Of a DNA stretch of 6,277 nucleotides, positions 5,806 to 6,277 are shown piece after piece. Below the pieces are notes generated by a model. The model saw only the letters and a program-made list of their open reading frames with translations, was not told the DNA's origin and made no database searches. The stretch lies in NCBI GenBank assembly GCA_045802495.1, contig JBJMQW010000030.1, forward strand, positions 1 to 6,277, written 5' to 3'. This stretch comes from AP-15 sp045802495. GTDB lineage: Bacteria > Pseudomonadota > Alphaproteobacteria > ATCC43930 > CGMCC-115725. The position numbers and the translations under genes were made by a program. Position 1 is the stretch's first letter. Every line of letters starts with the position of its first letter.

Positions 5806-6277
5806 TCAAACGTACCAGACTCTAGGCAAGTGAGCCGGCAAACCCAGCACCGACGACCGAAAATGGCAAGCGAGATCGGCATAGGCCCGGCGAAGTATTG
5901 CCGCGTCGTCCGCCAGCCAGCGCGCGATCAGAAGCCCGGCGACCGTCGTCAGTCCTGCGCGCAAGCCTCCACCGGCGCTGGCAGACTGCACAGCACGCGC
6001 GCGGTCGAGTACGCTGCGGGCATCGCCTGCGGGTGGCAATAGAATCATTGTCGCAAACGCTGCCGCGCCGTCTAAGCAGGCCGGATTGTTGATGACCTGC
6101 GCAACCTCGTCCTCGAGGTGGAGGGCGTCTCCCCAGACCAGCTCACCGTTTCGGCTAACCTGCCGAACCTCACGTAGGAAGCCGCGGGTGAACCGCTCGC
6201 CACGCGCGCGACGGCCGAAGATCACGATGTCGCCTCCCAGAAATCCGCTACCGGCTGCAAGCTCAATGGTGGTCTCG
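5806..6277 (-). CDS. ureD: Urease accessory protein UreD, C-terminal part (cut by window edge)
   Basis: UreD (UreH) scaffolds the UreD-UreF-UreG complex that delivers nickel to apo-urease. About 156 residues are visible, and the frame stays open to the window edge with no in-window start needed. A GTG at 6225 is internal, since the residues before it (TTIELAAGSGFLGGDIVIFGRRARGE) continue the family pattern. The end LPRVWYV resembles the usual PRIW/PRVW tail. UreD is normally about 270-280 residues, so roughly 120 N-terminal residues lie beyond 6277. The stop TGA is directly followed by the HIT ATG. It is separated from ureABC by about 3.1 kb holding four other genes, whereas many proteobacteria have ureD directly before ureA. 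Confidence 0.93.
   Translation of the reverse strand, partial: ETTIELAAGSGFLGGDIVIFGRRARGERFTRGFLREVRQVSRNGELVWGDALHLEDEVAQVINNPACLDGAAAFATMILLPPAGDARSVLDRARAVQSASAGGGLRAGLTTVAGLLIARWLADDAAILRRAYADLACHFRSSVLGLPAHLPRVWYV

Noticed and set aside
5494..6042. Plus-strand open frame of 182 codons opposite HIT and ureD
   Set aside because: It is antisense to two genes with clear family motifs and shows no domain of its own.

Overview
The window is a GC-rich stretch of bacterial chromosome carrying most of a urease locus. The high GC content, the short GC-rich palindromic repeats between genes and the protein sequences suggest an alphaproteobacterium, perhaps of the Bradyrhizobium/Rhodopseudomonas type. 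The lineage is an inference from style, not something proved here.

Layout on the minus strand, in transcription order from the right edge: the C-terminal half of ureD (cut by the window edge at 6277), a HIT-family protein starting directly after the ureD stop, then a divergent/convergent interruption by one plus-strand gene (a HAD-type sugar-phosphate phosphatase, 4569-5360). Next comes a minus-strand cluster: a CPA2-type cation/proton antiporter (3154-4332), a universal stress protein (2733-3152), ureA (2355-2657), ureB (1921-2229) and ureC (206-1915). Positions 1-205 hold no gene, only palindromic repeat structure. The accessory genes ureE, ureF and ureG are not in the window.

UreA, UreB and UreC are the three structural subunits of nickel urease. 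UreC keeps every metal ligand and catalytic residue, so the enzyme looks functional. UreD is part of the nickel-insertion machinery. The antiporter and stress protein are one base apart, read in the same direction and lie just upstream of ureABC, so they may be co-transcribed with it. A plausible but untested reading is that the antiporter handles the alkalinity or ammonium produced by urea hydrolysis.

Non-coding structure of note: a mosaic palindrome between ureA and ureB whose outer arm contains the ureB ribosome binding site; a degenerate palindromic repeat after ureC; and a 240-base divergent region between the antiporter and the HAD gene with a terminator-like hairpin (minus strand), an overlapping TTGACA box (plus strand), two more small hairpins and a 12-base direct repeat. 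I found no RNA genes, insertion sequences or CRISPR arrays, and no clear new biological system. The unusual points are the gene arrangement and the intergenic elements.
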